Shown one piece after another: positions 7,327 to 14,732 of a stretch of DNA of 37,300 nt. Within the stretch, counting starts at the first letter, position 1; each line of letters starts with the position of its first letter. The translations under genes and the position numbers were made by a program. The stretch is from a virus. The notes beneath the pieces were generated by a model, which ran no database searches, was not told the origin of the DNA, and was given only the letters and a program-made list of their open reading frames with translations. Location: the IMG/VR virus record IMGVR_UViG_3300042863_000552, positions 1 to 37,300 of that record; one strand, given 5' to 3'.

Positions 7327-7434
7327 CTATTCTTTTTTTAGTTTCTCAATCAGTTCATCTGCTTTGGGTTTTAAAAATTTCGTTTCTATTAGAAGTAAAA
7401 ACGAAATTAACTAGGTGCGTAATTCGGGTGTCAT
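7327..7434 (-). pseudogene. Small gene interrupted by an in-frame TAG
   Basis: ATG at 7434 reads MTPELRT to a TAG at 7411-7413. The same frame then stays open for 27 codons (LISFLLLIETKF, then KPKADELIEKLKKE) to a TAG 2 bases before the next gene. The tight spacing at the far end and the coding-like helix after the first stop suggest a 35-codon gene broken by one base change. Alternatives are suppression of the amber codon or chance. Confidence 0.4.
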
Positions 7435-7448
7435 AGGTTAGTTATTTT

Positions 7449-7688
7449 TTAATTGTAATAATCTGTATTTCCATTAGAATCACACTCAACATATTTACCA
7501 TCAATTAATGATGGCAAACTCTCAGGATATTGTCCTTCGATATAATATTTGTAAAATTTACCATTTATATAATAAATAATACCATTATAAACTGTTTGAT
7601 GTAATTTAATACCATTTTCGTTTAAGTAACTATTTAGTTTTTCAAGTTCTTTAAAATTAATCGATGTTTCTTTTAATACTTTTATCAT
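7449..7688 (-). CDS. Hypothetical protein (79 aa)
   Basis: MIKVLKETSINFKELEKLNS begins a helical N-terminus, followed by Tyr-rich strands (YNGIIYYINGKFYKYYIEG) and an acidic end. It is the first protein-coding gene after the long gene-free stretch. It lies about 90 bases beyond a terminator, so it needs readthrough or an unseen promoter. Family not recognised. Confidence 0.6.
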   Translation of the reverse strand: MIKVLKETSINFKELEKLNSYLNENGIKLHQTVYNGIIYYINGKFYKYYIEGQYPESLPSLIDGKYVECDSNGNTDYYN

Positions 7689-7778
7689 AATCTCATTTGT
7701 TTAAATTAATAATAACAAAATTAACGATAAAAATAACACCTACAACAATGGATTGAAATTTACAATTAATCTAAATAA

Positions 7779-7900
7779 TAAAAGCAACCCTTGTACTTCG
7801 AGTTGCTTTGTTGTTCTTATCGTTTTGGCTTACGATTTAACCTATATTAGAATTGTATTGGTGCGCTTCATTTAAAGCCGAGAGGCGTAACAATTACTAT
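7779..7900 (-). ncRNA. Candidate small RNA 2 (promoter to terminator, no convincing ORF)
   Basis: A TATATTTG -7 box (7906-7913) would start transcription near 7900, and a terminator ends it near 7779, giving about 120 nt. The only ORF is a 9-codon peptide (MKRTNTILI), which could be a leader peptide. The -33 box is poor, but the palindrome TGTCACA-N15-TGTGACA lies where an activator could bind. It is either an independent RNA or a long attenuated leader of the gene at 7688. Confidence 0.4.
7781..7809 (-). terminator. Rho-independent terminator (third in the gene-free stretch)
   Basis: On the minus strand an 8-bp stem, AAAGCAAC with GTTGCTTT, is followed by TTATTATTT. Its right half contains AAGGGTTGCT, which is exactly complementary to a segment of the upstream small-RNA candidate at 7949-8012. 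Confidence 0.7.
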
Positions 7901-7949
7901 TGATGCAAATATAGTAATTCTGTCACAATTATAGCATATATATGTGACA
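7892..7949. promoter_or_regulatory. Promoter-like box with two palindromes
   Basis: AATTACTAT (7892-7900) and ATAGTAATT (7911-7919) form a perfect 9-bp inverted repeat around the TATATTTG box on the minus strand (7906-7913). TGTCACA (7921-7927) and TGTGACA (7943-7949) form a second perfect pair just upstream. Such nested dyads around a promoter are typical of operators, but no phage repressor gene was recognised. Confidence 0.45.
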
Positions 7950-8012
7950 AAAAAACCACCTCGTTAGAAGTGGTTTAAATATCAGAAATCAACTTTAGAA
8001 GGGTTGCTCTTG
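7949..8012 (-). ncRNA. Candidate small RNA 1
   Basis: A full promoter (8019-8050) points into this interval and a strong terminator closes it after about 63 nt. No ORF is present. The RNA would contain AGCAACCCTT near its 5' end, exactly complementary to AAGGGTTGCT in the terminator of candidate RNA 2. Promoter and terminator quality are the evidence; no known RNA family is recognised. Confidence 0.55.
7953..7976 (-). terminator. Rho-independent terminator of candidate small RNA 1
   Basis: On the minus strand AAACCAC, a 10-base loop and GTGGTTT are followed by four more T, giving a run of seven T in all. The next 430 bases have no protein gene, so it ends only an RNA transcript. Confidence 0.75.
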
Positions 8013-8018
8013 ATTTGT

Positions 8019-8050
8019 CAAATATAAACAATTTATTTTAATACACAAAA
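8019..8050 (-). promoter_or_regulatory. Bacteroidota-type promoter without a downstream ORF
   Basis: On the minus strand TTTTG (8046-8050), a 19-base spacer and TATATTTG (8019-8026) match the -33/-7 consensus exactly. The -33 box is formed by the T-run of the endolysin terminator. Transcription would start near 8012 and meet a terminator at 7953-7976, with no ORF between. Confidence 0.7.
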
Positions 8051-8076
8051 AAAGCGCACCATTTCTGATACGCTTT
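8051..8076 (-). terminator. Terminator after the endolysin
   Basis: On the minus strand AAAGCG and CGCTTT enclose a 14-base loop and run into TTTTTTT. It lies 43 bases past the endolysin stop codon and ends the lysis/late transcript. Confidence 0.7.
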
Positions 8077-8118
8077 AATTAATTAACCAACAAAAATTAT
8101 TATGAAAGTGTAAATATA

Positions 8119-8616
8119 TTAAATAATTGGATAATTCACACTATTATTTTTAATTAATTTTCCGCTATCTAATAACGCTTTTAATTCTTGCCATTTAAAA
8201 CTTGTTCCGTTTGCTTTTTTGTATTGAAAATGTGGAGCATCTTTAAACTTCCAACGACCTCCCCACTCGAAACCTAACTTTTCTAATTCCTTAACTACAA
8301 AATTAAAATGTGTTCCGTTCCAAACCGCTTTCTCAAATGTTCCGTTGTTATCCTCGTCTAATAAAATAACAATATCAAAAGCTAATCCGTAGTTATGTAT
8401 TGATTGACCGCCTTTAGCATTGGTAACTATTGAACCGCCACGTGTACGCCCTTGACTATATAGGTAATTTTGCTCCTCAATAGTTCTTAAAGTATGTGTA
8501 AAACGTAATCTAACGCCTTTAGGAAGTTGATTATTGATGTTAATATAAATCTGTCTTAATGAATCCCTTTTATCAGGGTGCATTAGTTTTATTCTGTCAA
8601 TTGTTACGTTGTCCAT
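8119..8616 (-). CDS. Endolysin, M15-family L-alanyl-D-glutamate/D-Ala-D-Ala peptidase
   Basis: A 165-residue zinc peptidase that cuts peptidoglycan cross-bridges or stem peptides at lysis. The M15 zinc signature is complete: SIHNYGLAFD gives His74 and Asp81, and EWGGRWKFKDAPHFQ gives the catalytic Glu and third ligand His129. The length fits small phage endolysins such as that of T5. No signal peptide is present, so export should depend on a holin, and three small membrane proteins lie immediately upstream. It is the last gene before a terminator. Confidence 0.92.
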   Translation of the reverse strand: MDNVTIDRIKLMHPDKRDSLRQIYININNQLPKGVRLRFTHTLRTIEEQNYLYSQGRTRGGSIVTNAKGGQSIHNYGLAFDIVILLDEDNNGTFEKAVWNGTHFNFVVKELEKLGFEWGGRWKFKDAPHFQYKKANGTSFKWQELKALLDSGKLIKNNSVNYPII

Positions 8617-8618
8617 AA

Positions 8619-8924
8619 TTACTTCAAATTAAATAGTTTAGCAAAGATACCTAAAAGAATTACAACCATTGCACCAATAACAAATTTAGCTTGTCTAACG
8701 TAAATATTAACCTCTCCTTTGAACTCCTCAAGGTCTTCTACCCGGTTATCAATTTCGGTTAATTGTTTAACAACTCCTTTGTTACCATTCAAATCACTAC
8801 CTACTAAAGCGTTTTTAATATCGTTTAGTGTTTTAGTGTTTTCTTCATTTACTTTCTTTTGTAAATCTTGGTGGTGTCTTATGCGTTCTATTTCTGCGGT
8901 TACTTTTGCTAAATCTGGGTTCAT
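8619..8924 (-). CDS. Coiled-coil protein with C-terminal membrane segment (lysis cassette)
   Basis: 101 residues. The N-terminal two-thirds is a coiled coil with heptad-like spacing (ITAEIERIRHHQ-type helices and EIDNRVEDLEEFKGEV). It is followed by one membrane segment at about 80-98 (FVIGAMVVILLGIFAKLF). Small proteins of this form next to phage endolysins often act as holins or antiholins. It starts 2 bases after the 54-residue membrane protein and ends 2 bases before the endolysin. Confidence 0.65.
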   Translation of the reverse strand: MNPDLAKVTAEIERIRHHQDLQKKVNEENTKTLNDIKNALVGSDLNGNKGVVKQLTEIDNRVEDLEEFKGEVNIYVRQAKFVIGAMVVILLGIFAKLFNLK

Positions 8925-8926
8925 TT

Positions 8927-9091
8927 TTATTTATTTAAATATGTTTCAACTCCTATATAAAGCATAGCAATTGACATCCATTGTACATTGGTTATAAGTC
9001 CAAAAATAAGGAAAAAAGAGGATATAAGAAAAACAAGTAATTTTCTACTAATCCATTTACTAACTAATTTATCAAATTGCTCTTTGCTCAT
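8927..9091 (-). CDS. Small membrane protein, holin candidate (54 aa)
   Basis: Starts MSKEQFDKLVSKWISRKLLV, a basic amphipathic N-terminus. Two hydrophobic segments follow, at about 19-34 (LVFLISSFFLIFGLI) and about 39-52. Size, topology and place two genes ahead of the endolysin fit a holin, though the family is not certain. The start overlaps the stop of the 116-residue membrane protein by ATGA. Confidence 0.6.
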   Translation of the reverse strand: MSKEQFDKLVSKWISRKLLVFLISSFFLIFGLITNVQWMSIAMLYIGVETYLNK

Positions 9092-9438
9092 CTATTCCTA
9101 TTATTATCTAAAATTATGGTTATCGGTAAAATTACTAAAATTAAAATATTATAAAAAACAAATGATTTAAAATTAAATAAAATGTAATTGTCTAATACTT
9201 TAAAACCTAAATAAATTACTACGCTACTAAAATAAACCTTCGCATTAAATGTGTATTTACGCCAATATAATAAAAAATGTATAAAAGCTAAAACGTAGAA
9301 AGGAATGTCGCAATAATCAACTATTTGCCAATTTTTCTTATACCATTCGTTATTATTCAAACTTAAACAAAACAAACTATACACCATTAATAATAACGAT
9401 GTATAGCTTAAAATTCTATTTAATTTTGATAGTTTCAT
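9088..9438 (-). CDS. Membrane protein with about four segments (116 aa)
   Basis: Hydrophobic segments lie at about residues 10-28, 44-58, 69-83 and 91-109. The loops are short and the ends basic (N-terminal MKLSKLNR, C-terminal DNNRNR). It is part of the lysis cassette. It could be a holin or a superinfection-immunity membrane protein; no motif decides. The ATG directly abuts the TAA of the preceding 42-residue gene. Confidence 0.6.
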   Translation of the reverse strand: MKLSKLNRILSYTSLLLMVYSLFCLSLNNNEWYKKNWQIVDYCDIPFYVLAFIHFLLYWRKYTFNAKVYFSSVVIYLGFKVLDNYILFNFKSFVFYNILILVILPITIILDNNRNR

Positions 9439-9567
9439 TTAATCTCTTGGTCTTGGTGCGCCAATCTCTAAAGTTAAACCTAAACTTTCGCAAGTTTCTT
9501 TTAATTTTTCGATTTGCTCCTCTTTTGGATCTGTCGTAAATACGATGTAAACGTCTGCTTGTGTCAT
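9439..9567 (-). CDS. Small hypothetical protein (42 aa)
   Basis: The frame MTQADVYIVFTTDPKEEQIE to APRPRD overlaps the fibre-chaperone-like gene by ATGA and ends directly at the ATG of the membrane protein. The alternating beta-alpha pattern looks like a half ferredoxin fold. No function known. Confidence 0.55.
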   Translation of the reverse strand: MTQADVYIVFTTDPKEEQIEKLKETCESLGLTLEIGAPRPRD

Positions 9568-9920
9568 TTTAATTGTTGTTTTAAGTTGTGAAATTTTTCT
9601 CTTATTGCTTTACGTTCTTCTACTATTTCAATTGGTACTTCAATACCCAACTCTCTCTCACGAATGTACGACCAATCTGTTCTTGAAAGTTCTTGAAATT
9701 GAAGTTGGTTTAATTCTTCGATTTTCTGATTGTTTATTTCGGTAATTTCTTCTTCGGTAATTCCTTCAACTACTTCTGTGAAAACAATAGAATTTGCTTT
9801 TGGTTTTATGAAATTTGAATTTTCAGCAGTTACCAAAACACTATTCTCTGGTTGTTCATCTGAACTTACAATAAACAAATCCAACGTTTCATTGTCTTTT
9901 ATTTTAAAATATTTTGCCAT
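9564..9920 (-). CDS. Probable tail-fibre assembly chaperone (118 aa)
   Basis: An acidic N-terminal part is followed by a helix-rich C-terminus with LSRTDWSYIRERELGIEVP and ERKAIREK. The pattern LxxTDWxxIRxxExGxxVPxxxxxxRxAIR is that of tail-fibre assembly (DUF4376-like) proteins that fold and trimerise the fibre gene just upstream. It directly follows the tail fibre gene with a one-base stop/start overlap, as expected for such a pair. Not found in the virion in known systems. Confidence 0.6.
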   Translation of the reverse strand: MAKYFKIKDNETLDLFIVSSDEQPENSVLVTAENSNFIKPKANSIVFTEVVEGITEEEITEINNQKIEELNQLQFQELSRTDWSYIRERELGIEVPIEIVEERKAIREKFHNLKQQLK

Positions 9921-11014
9921 TATACAACTGGATTTTTAGTTAAAATGATGTTTGTTTGCATTGTGTTTGGACCAGTAGTACCTGTGTAAGTTGAAGCAAC
10001 TATTAAAAATCTATAATCGTTCAAATTCACGTCGTTTATAATGTTTTGAGCAAGATTATTTAATGAAGCAAAATCAGTTGATGCAGCAGTTGTACCAGCT
10101 ATCCTACAAGATAAAATCGAAGATGTACGTCTGTGAAAGATACGTTCAAAATTAACAGAACCACCACCAGCACCTAAAGAACTACTTGTTGCAATTTTAA
10201 CCGCATCTGTTACAGAAATTGAATTGCTTACTTTTGATAGATACAAAAAAGATTGTATAGTACCATTAACAGATGTATTTTTAGTAATTACCGCTTCAAA
10301 ATTCAAACTTTCTCCAACTGCTAAAAATCCAACTCCTAAATCATAATTATCGACAATAGCTTCAGTTGCAACAGGAGCAGTTAGCGTGTTTGGAGTGAAG
10401 TTATTTTTTAAAATTATTGGTGTTGTTGACTTATCGGCTTTTAAACTTAAAGCATCAAAAACCGCATTTTGACTTGGTGCTTTGTCTGTAACGTCATTTA
10501 CTATTGTATCTTCTACCTTTGCATTTGCATAACTTTCAGTTGCTAATCCGCTTATACTTGGAATAGTTGGTAGATTATCTAAATCATTATAATCATTTGA
10601 TGTTGCTACTGCTCCTAAATCGCTTGGTTGTATAGCAGTATTTATTAAACTTTCTTGTGCTGGCGTTACAAATACTCTCGTTGCGGTTTCTGTAATGTCA
10701 TCTGCATTAGTAGAACCACCAATAATATCAATGTTACCACTTCCTAAAATACTTTCGGAGTTAATTGTTTTAATATTTGTTCCCGATACTAATAAATTTT
10801 GTTTTAAATTCAACAAATTATCAATAGCGGTTTTAGTATATCCAACAACCCAAGACAAAGCACTCCTAACATAAGCGTTTGAATTGTTTGGTGCGTCGGG
10901 TATTCCACCACCGCCCCCGCTTTGAGTTGTAACAATAATTTGTGTAACGTTTGGCGTTGCATTTATTGTAACTTCCTTCTCAACTTTAGTAACATTTATA
11001 TTTACCTGCTCCAT
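9920..11014 (-). CDS. Tail fibre / receptor-binding protein
   Basis: 364 residues. A short N-terminal beta domain is followed by a GGGGG hinge (about 33-37) and low-complexity fibre repeats typical of trimeric fibres (AYVRSALSWVVGYTKTAID, LLNLKQNLLVSGTNIKTIN, SILGSGNIDI, ALSLKADKS). The C-terminal beta-rich head spans about residues 200-364. The segment KQNLLVSGTNIKTINxxSILGSGNI is a recurrent phage fibre motif. It probably binds the host surface. Its neighbours, a BppU-like protein before and a chaperone-like protein after, agree. Confidence 0.8.
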   Translation of the reverse strand: MEQVNINVTKVEKEVTINATPNVTQIIVTTQSGGGGGIPDAPNNSNAYVRSALSWVVGYTKTAIDNLLNLKQNLLVSGTNIKTINSESILGSGNIDIIGGSTNADDITETATRVFVTPAQESLINTAIQPSDLGAVATSNDYNDLDNLPTIPSISGLATESYANAKVEDTIVNDVTDKAPSQNAVFDALSLKADKSTTPIILKNNFTPNTLTAPVATEAIVDNYDLGVGFLAVGESLNFEAVITKNTSVNGTIQSFLYLSKVSNSISVTDAVKIATSSSLGAGGGSVNFERIFHRRTSSILSCRIAGTTAASTDFASLNNLAQNIINDVNLNDYRFLIVASTYTGTTGPNTMQTNIILTKNPVV

Positions 11015-11355
11015 TAGTTTGTAATTGTTTTAACAACTTGAAATAAACCCCCTACATAATAATCAACTTCGCCACTTGCTAAAGTAATTTTAATATCATA
11101 CTCATAGTTACAAGTTGGTATATCAATAATTTGCTCATTGATTTTAAATTGTCCGTTAACTGCATCTGTTATCGTAATTCCTGCACTTCCAACACTTGTT
11201 AGTGTTAGCACTGCACTTGAACACGCATCTTTTTTTACTTGCATACGTATAACCGCACCTGTTAAATCTAAAGGCACACTATCAATTAAAATCTCAAAAG
11301 GTACTTCGTTAAACGTTGCGTTTCGTTGTGCTTGTAGGTTTAATATTCCTATCAT
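11014..11355 (-). CDS. BppU-like baseplate/fibre adaptor protein
   Basis: 113 residues with an all-beta pattern. RNATFNEVPFEILIDS is followed by PLDLTGAVIRMQVKK, ITITDAVNGQFKI and YEYDIKITLASGEVDYYVGG. This order of strands, with D-L-T-G-A at the second strand, resembles the N-terminal domain of lactococcal-phage BppU, which attaches receptor-binding proteins to the baseplate. It immediately precedes the fibre gene with TAATG overlap, which fits. Detailed assignment is by pattern only. Confidence 0.6.
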   Translation of the reverse strand: MIGILNLQAQRNATFNEVPFEILIDSVPLDLTGAVIRMQVKKDACSSAVLTLTSVGSAGITITDAVNGQFKINEQIIDIPTCNYEYDIKITLASGEVDYYVGGLFQVVKTITN

Positions 11356-11437
11356 TTTGCTCTTGCTTTTTTAAATATAACTCGATTTTCTCGATGTTAA
11401 TTTCTTGTTTTACATTCGTTTTCTTAATTGATGCCAT
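11309..11437 (-). CDS. Possible small overlapping gene (42 aa)
   Basis: ATG at 11437 inside the end of the connector gene opens a 42-codon Lys-rich frame (MASIKKTNVKQEINIEKIEL). It fills the 54-base gap between the connector and BppU-like genes and overlaps both (28 and 47 bases). It may link the two by translational coupling, or be chance. Confidence 0.35.
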   Translation of the reverse strand: MASIKKTNVKQEINIEKIELYLKKQEQNDRNIKPTSTTKRNV

Positions 11438-11955
11438 AATACGTATTCATCTTCTGTTATTGTACTTTTTGGTAAATACCAACCGCTATTACTTGCTCTT
11501 TGTGGATTAACTATTGCATCTGAACTTGTAACATACTCTGGTAATTGCTTTTTACATAACCATTTTTTCATTCTTTCAGCGTACATATCCGCTACTAATC
11601 TACGCTCGTTTACTAATCTTGATAGCGTTTGCTCACTTACTGCGGTTGTATTTGCAGGTGTTGGAATTGTTATACCATTATTAGCAATGCTAAAAGCACC
11701 AATTTTTAGGTATTCCGTTGCGCTCTGTTGAATTAAAAAAGGTTTTATGTAATCATTATACAAAGTTAAGTATAAATCCTGTAAATCGTCGTTTTCAAAG
11801 TCGGTTTCTATCTTGTTATATAAGGTTTCTCCTAAAAGTTCCTCCAACCTTGTAGCTTGTGCATCTAAAATACACTGACGTAGTTTGTCCGTGTCGATGT
11901 TACCACCTAAAGGAGTGTTTTTTGTTATGTCGTTATCTGTTAATAGTATTACCAT
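11410..11955 (-). CDS. Head-tail connector / head completion protein (DUF6712-like)
   Basis: 181 residues, mainly helical. It starts MVILLTDNDITKNTPLGGNI, has an LRQCILDAQATRLEELLGETLYNK helix pair and ends EYVLWHQLRKRM. This matches the small all-alpha connector proteins that follow the portal in Bacteroidota phages and form the ring joining portal and tail. It starts directly after the portal stop, supporting the call. Confidence 0.65.
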   Translation of the reverse strand: MVILLTDNDITKNTPLGGNIDTDKLRQCILDAQATRLEELLGETLYNKIETDFENDDLQDLYLTLYNDYIKPFLIQQSATEYLKIGAFSIANNGITIPTPANTTAVSEQTLSRLVNERRLVADMYAERMKKWLCKKQLPEYVTSSDAIVNPQRASNSGWYLPKSTITEDEYVLWHQLRKRM

Positions 11956-11956
11956 T

Positions 11957-13822
11957 TTACTCTGCTTTAAAATAATTATTACTTGCTTGTGCAGGTTGTG
12001 CCACTAAAGGGTTATTCTCTTGAAACTTTGCATCTTTACGTTTGTCAGGGTCTAAATCTAAAATCATTTTTTTAGCATCGTTAACAGATATTGAAGTATT
12101 GTTTTTTCTTAAATATATTTTACGCATCCAAAAATGCTTACAATTAACACCGCCTTTGTATAACCAAATAGAATAAGTATCTGCTCCTTTTAATCCTAAT
12201 CCTGCATTTACTACCTTACTACCTGCTAATTCAATATCCTCTTTACGATATACTTTATTAGCTGAAATCATTTTATTACAAAAATCTCTTTCGCCCTCTT
12301 TTGCTCCTGCGTATTGATAACGAATTTTGAAAAGACTTGTGTCTTGTTCACTTGTTGCGTTTGGAAACGAACTCGGTACTTTTGCTAAATGTAAAGCGGT
12401 TTCAGTTAGTTGTGGTTCGCCACTAATTGCGGTTTCGTCTATACATTCCCACTCGTTCTCGTCGATGTCCTCGCCAAGTTCAATTAATGGTTCTGCAATT
12501 GGGTTTTGTAATTGAACTTTAGAAAGCATTGCCAATTGTTCAATTGGTGCTTTGCCACTTGTAAAAAGAGTTTCTGCGACACTTGCGTCTATGTTTAAGA
12601 ATTGAACTAAAAATACTATTGCTTGTTCTGTTGTTAAAATACCCTCTTTTACTTTTGCAAAAATATCAATAGCACTTGCAATTTGCGCTCCGTTATAACT
12701 TATTTTAGCGTCTGATATTGCTTGTTGCTCAGGTGTTAGAATTGCGTTATCTTCGCCACTTTTCGCCTCGTCTGTTTTCGCTTGTCTTAATGGAACAAAC
12801 TCTAAAGTTTCTTTACCTCCTGCTAAAGTGAAAACCTCTTGAAAAGCATCTAAAATTATTTCCTGTTTTGGTTGAATAACATTTAACATAGTTTCATTAA
12901 ATGCGGTTTCGATTTCTTCTGCATTACTTGAAAATCCTGTTGCGTTACTTATTCCTAAAATTGCACTCGATACAACTTTATGCGCAACCATTAACTTCTG
13001 TTGTGCCTCACGACTTAAAAACTCATATTGTTGATAAGCGTCAACTATCTGTACTTGCTCTATTGTTGTTGCGTTTTCTTTACTATCGTTAAAAGCTACA
13101 ACAACCACACCTGCATTATTAGTCCCTGTTGTTCCGCCTTTGTATTCTCTTGATATTTTTGCTCTATCATCTTCACTTTCAGGAATACCATTGTTTAAAT
13201 TTATGATAGTTGAAACCATAAATTTATTTTGTACGTGGTTAATAAAAAAGTTTGAAATCTCCTCTTCTACTTTTGCATATTGCAAAGCACTTACGTAACT
13301 TGGATTTGAAAAATAAAATTGCCCTACTTGATAATCCTTAATTACAAATATTTCGCTACGATTACCGCCTTTACCAAAGCCGAAAGCATCAATTCTTTTA
13401 GGCGGATATTTTCTTTGATTGCTCCAATCATAACAATAGTAATATCCTGTTATTTTCCCCTCGTCATTTGCTTTTTCGGGTGCGAGTTTTTCTTTAGGTG
13501 TATGAACTATTTTTAAAGGTTTACCACCTTTGTAAATAATTTCAAAAGATGCCTCTTCAAACATTTCAAAATCTTTTACGATTTTACGTACTTCTTTTTT
13601 ATTAAATAAAGGTATATCAATATTTAAACCTAATCCGTAAATCATACGACTATACGAATCAATAATAGCTGTATTTGTTGGACTTCCGTTATATCTGTCG
13701 ATAATATATTGGTAAAACTCGTTATTTTCGCCATTTAAAACCCAATCATTGTTGTTTTTTTCAACGATTTGCGGTCTTACATAACTTGATAATTTAATAA
13801 TTTCTATATTTGGTTTACTCAT
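11957..13822 (-). CDS. Portal protein with C-terminal extension
   Basis: 621 residues. The first 420 fit a phage portal: an N-terminal YQYIIDRYNGSPTNTAIIDS helix, a long helical stem and a wing (GGKPLKIVHTPKEKL). A region near 260-330 resembles the HK97-type pattern (FLSREAQQKLMVAHKV, then AEEIETAFNETMLNVIQPKQ). From about residue 505 an extra domain reads RDFCNKMISANKVYRKEDIE, then GADTYSIWLYKGGVNCKHFW. Its Cys/His residues could bind metal. That extension recurs in Bacteroidota phage portals; its role is unknown. The portal is the dodecameric DNA gate to which TerL docks. Confidence 0.85.
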   Translation of the reverse strand: MSKPNIEIIKLSSYVRPQIVEKNNNDWVLNGENNEFYQYIIDRYNGSPTNTAIIDSYSRMIYGLGLNIDIPLFNKKEVRKIVKDFEMFEEASFEIIYKGGKPLKIVHTPKEKLAPEKANDEGKITGYYYCYDWSNQRKYPPKRIDAFGFGKGGNRSEIFVIKDYQVGQFYFSNPSYVSALQYAKVEEEISNFFINHVQNKFMVSTIINLNNGIPESEDDRAKISREYKGGTTGTNNAGVVVVAFNDSKENATTIEQVQIVDAYQQYEFLSREAQQKLMVAHKVVSSAILGISNATGFSSNAEEIETAFNETMLNVIQPKQEIILDAFQEVFTLAGGKETLEFVPLRQAKTDEAKSGEDNAILTPEQQAISDAKISYNGAQIASAIDIFAKVKEGILTTEQAIVFLVQFLNIDASVAETLFTSGKAPIEQLAMLSKVQLQNPIAEPLIELGEDIDENEWECIDETAISGEPQLTETALHLAKVPSSFPNATSEQDTSLFKIRYQYAGAKEGERDFCNKMISANKVYRKEDIELAGSKVVNAGLGLKGADTYSIWLYKGGVNCKHFWMRKIYLRKNNTSISVNDAKKMILDLDPDKRKDAKFQENNPLVAQPAQASNNYFKAE

Positions 13823-14106
13823 AATAGTTTATAATTTTCTAAATCGGTTTCGGTTGTTGCGTATGCTTTACCTCTCCAAACTAAATCGTTGTTATTTCTG
13901 CATACAATTTCATAACTTCCACCATCTTTAAATTCAAAATCAAAATCAAGTCTTAAATATCCGTTATCTTTAAACGATGTTATATTTTCAATTGTAGTAT
14001 TAGTATCTGTTAACTCGTGGCGTATTGTTAAAGTAATGTTTTCGACGTATAAACGTGGAACTACTTTTAAAGTATGGTTTAAATTGTTTGAATTAAATAC
14101 TTTCAT
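13819..14106 (-). CDS. Small beta-rich structural candidate (95 aa)
   Basis: Starts MKVFNSNNLNHTLKVVPRLY and is mostly beta strand, with alternating FKDNGYLRLDFDFEFKDGGS and YEIVCRNNNDLVWRG. It overlaps the portal start by ATGA, so it is translated together with it. It could be a minor head or tail component; no family match. Confidence 0.55.
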   Translation of the reverse strand: MKVFNSNNLNHTLKVVPRLYVENITLTIRHELTDTNTTIENITSFKDNGYLRLDFDFEFKDGGSYEIVCRNNNDLVWRGKAYATTETDLENYKLL

Positions 14107-14135
14107 ATATACATAACGAAAAAGTTTGATTTTTT

Positions 14136-14170
14136 TGCAAAAAAAAAGCTATGAATTTAATCATAGCTTT
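14136..14170 (-). terminator. Strong terminator after the tail-tube candidate
   Basis: On the minus strand AAAGCTATGA and TCATAGCTTT form a perfect 10-bp stem with a 6-base loop, followed by a long T run. It lies 19 bases past the stop at 14189. Readthrough or a weak unseen promoter must serve the portal gene beyond it. Confidence 0.88.
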
Positions 14171-14188
14171 TAAAAAAATAGAAATTAC

Positions 14189-14722
14189 TTACACCTCCCC
14201 GATTATTTCATTTGATACTAATGCTAATAATGCAGTTTTCATTGATGAATTTAAAAATGGTGCGCCAAGTTTTTCAGTTCCTGTTAACTCAATTGTGTAT
14301 CCTGTTAGGTCTCCACCTGCCCCACCTGTAACGATACTTCCTGCAGTCATTTCCATTCCATTTTCAACACCACATAAAAATATATTTCCGTTGTAGTCCT
14401 CCACAAATACCTGCGGTCTGCCGTACATCATTAGTTTTAACTCTTGTTGAGTTTCTGCATCTAATTTTGGAAACGTTGCTGAAACAACTTGATTAAAAAA
14501 AGCTGTTCCGTTGTCTCTTGATACGTTTGGAGTTTGTGTTAACGTGTTTGTCGTGCCTTTTAATTCCCACTTGAAAACCTCTGCTAAAGTTCCTAAAGCG
14601 GTAACTATTTCATTTGCTATTGTATATCCGTATGCGTCGAAATTAGCGAAGTATAACGCTTTAATTCCGCCCATTTGGTCTTTACATACAATTTTTTTTC
14701 CTTTACCTAAATCACAAGCCAT
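14189..14722 (-). CDS. Probable major tail (tube) protein
   Basis: 177 residues, mainly beta. It begins MACDLGKGKKIVCKDQMGGI and ends with LTGYTIELTGTEKLGAPFL and a helix. The pattern of long hairpins, with a C-terminal strand LTGYTIELTGTEK, is that of siphovirus tail-tube or related head-decoration folds. It sits directly behind the major capsid gene and between two strong terminators, a position used for highly expressed structural genes. The alternative is a capsid decoration protein. Confidence 0.5.
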   Translation of the reverse strand: MACDLGKGKKIVCKDQMGGIKALYFANFDAYGYTIANEIVTALGTLAEVFKWELKGTTNTLTQTPNVSRDNGTAFFNQVVSATFPKLDAETQQELKLMMYGRPQVFVEDYNGNIFLCGVENGMEMTAGSIVTGGAGGDLTGYTIELTGTEKLGAPFLNSSMKTALLALVSNEIIGEV

Positions 14723-14732
14723 ATTCGATATG

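Noticed and set aside
7921-7949. CRP-type site (TGTGA-N6-TCACA)
   Set aside because: The half-sites are in the opposite order with a 15-base centre.
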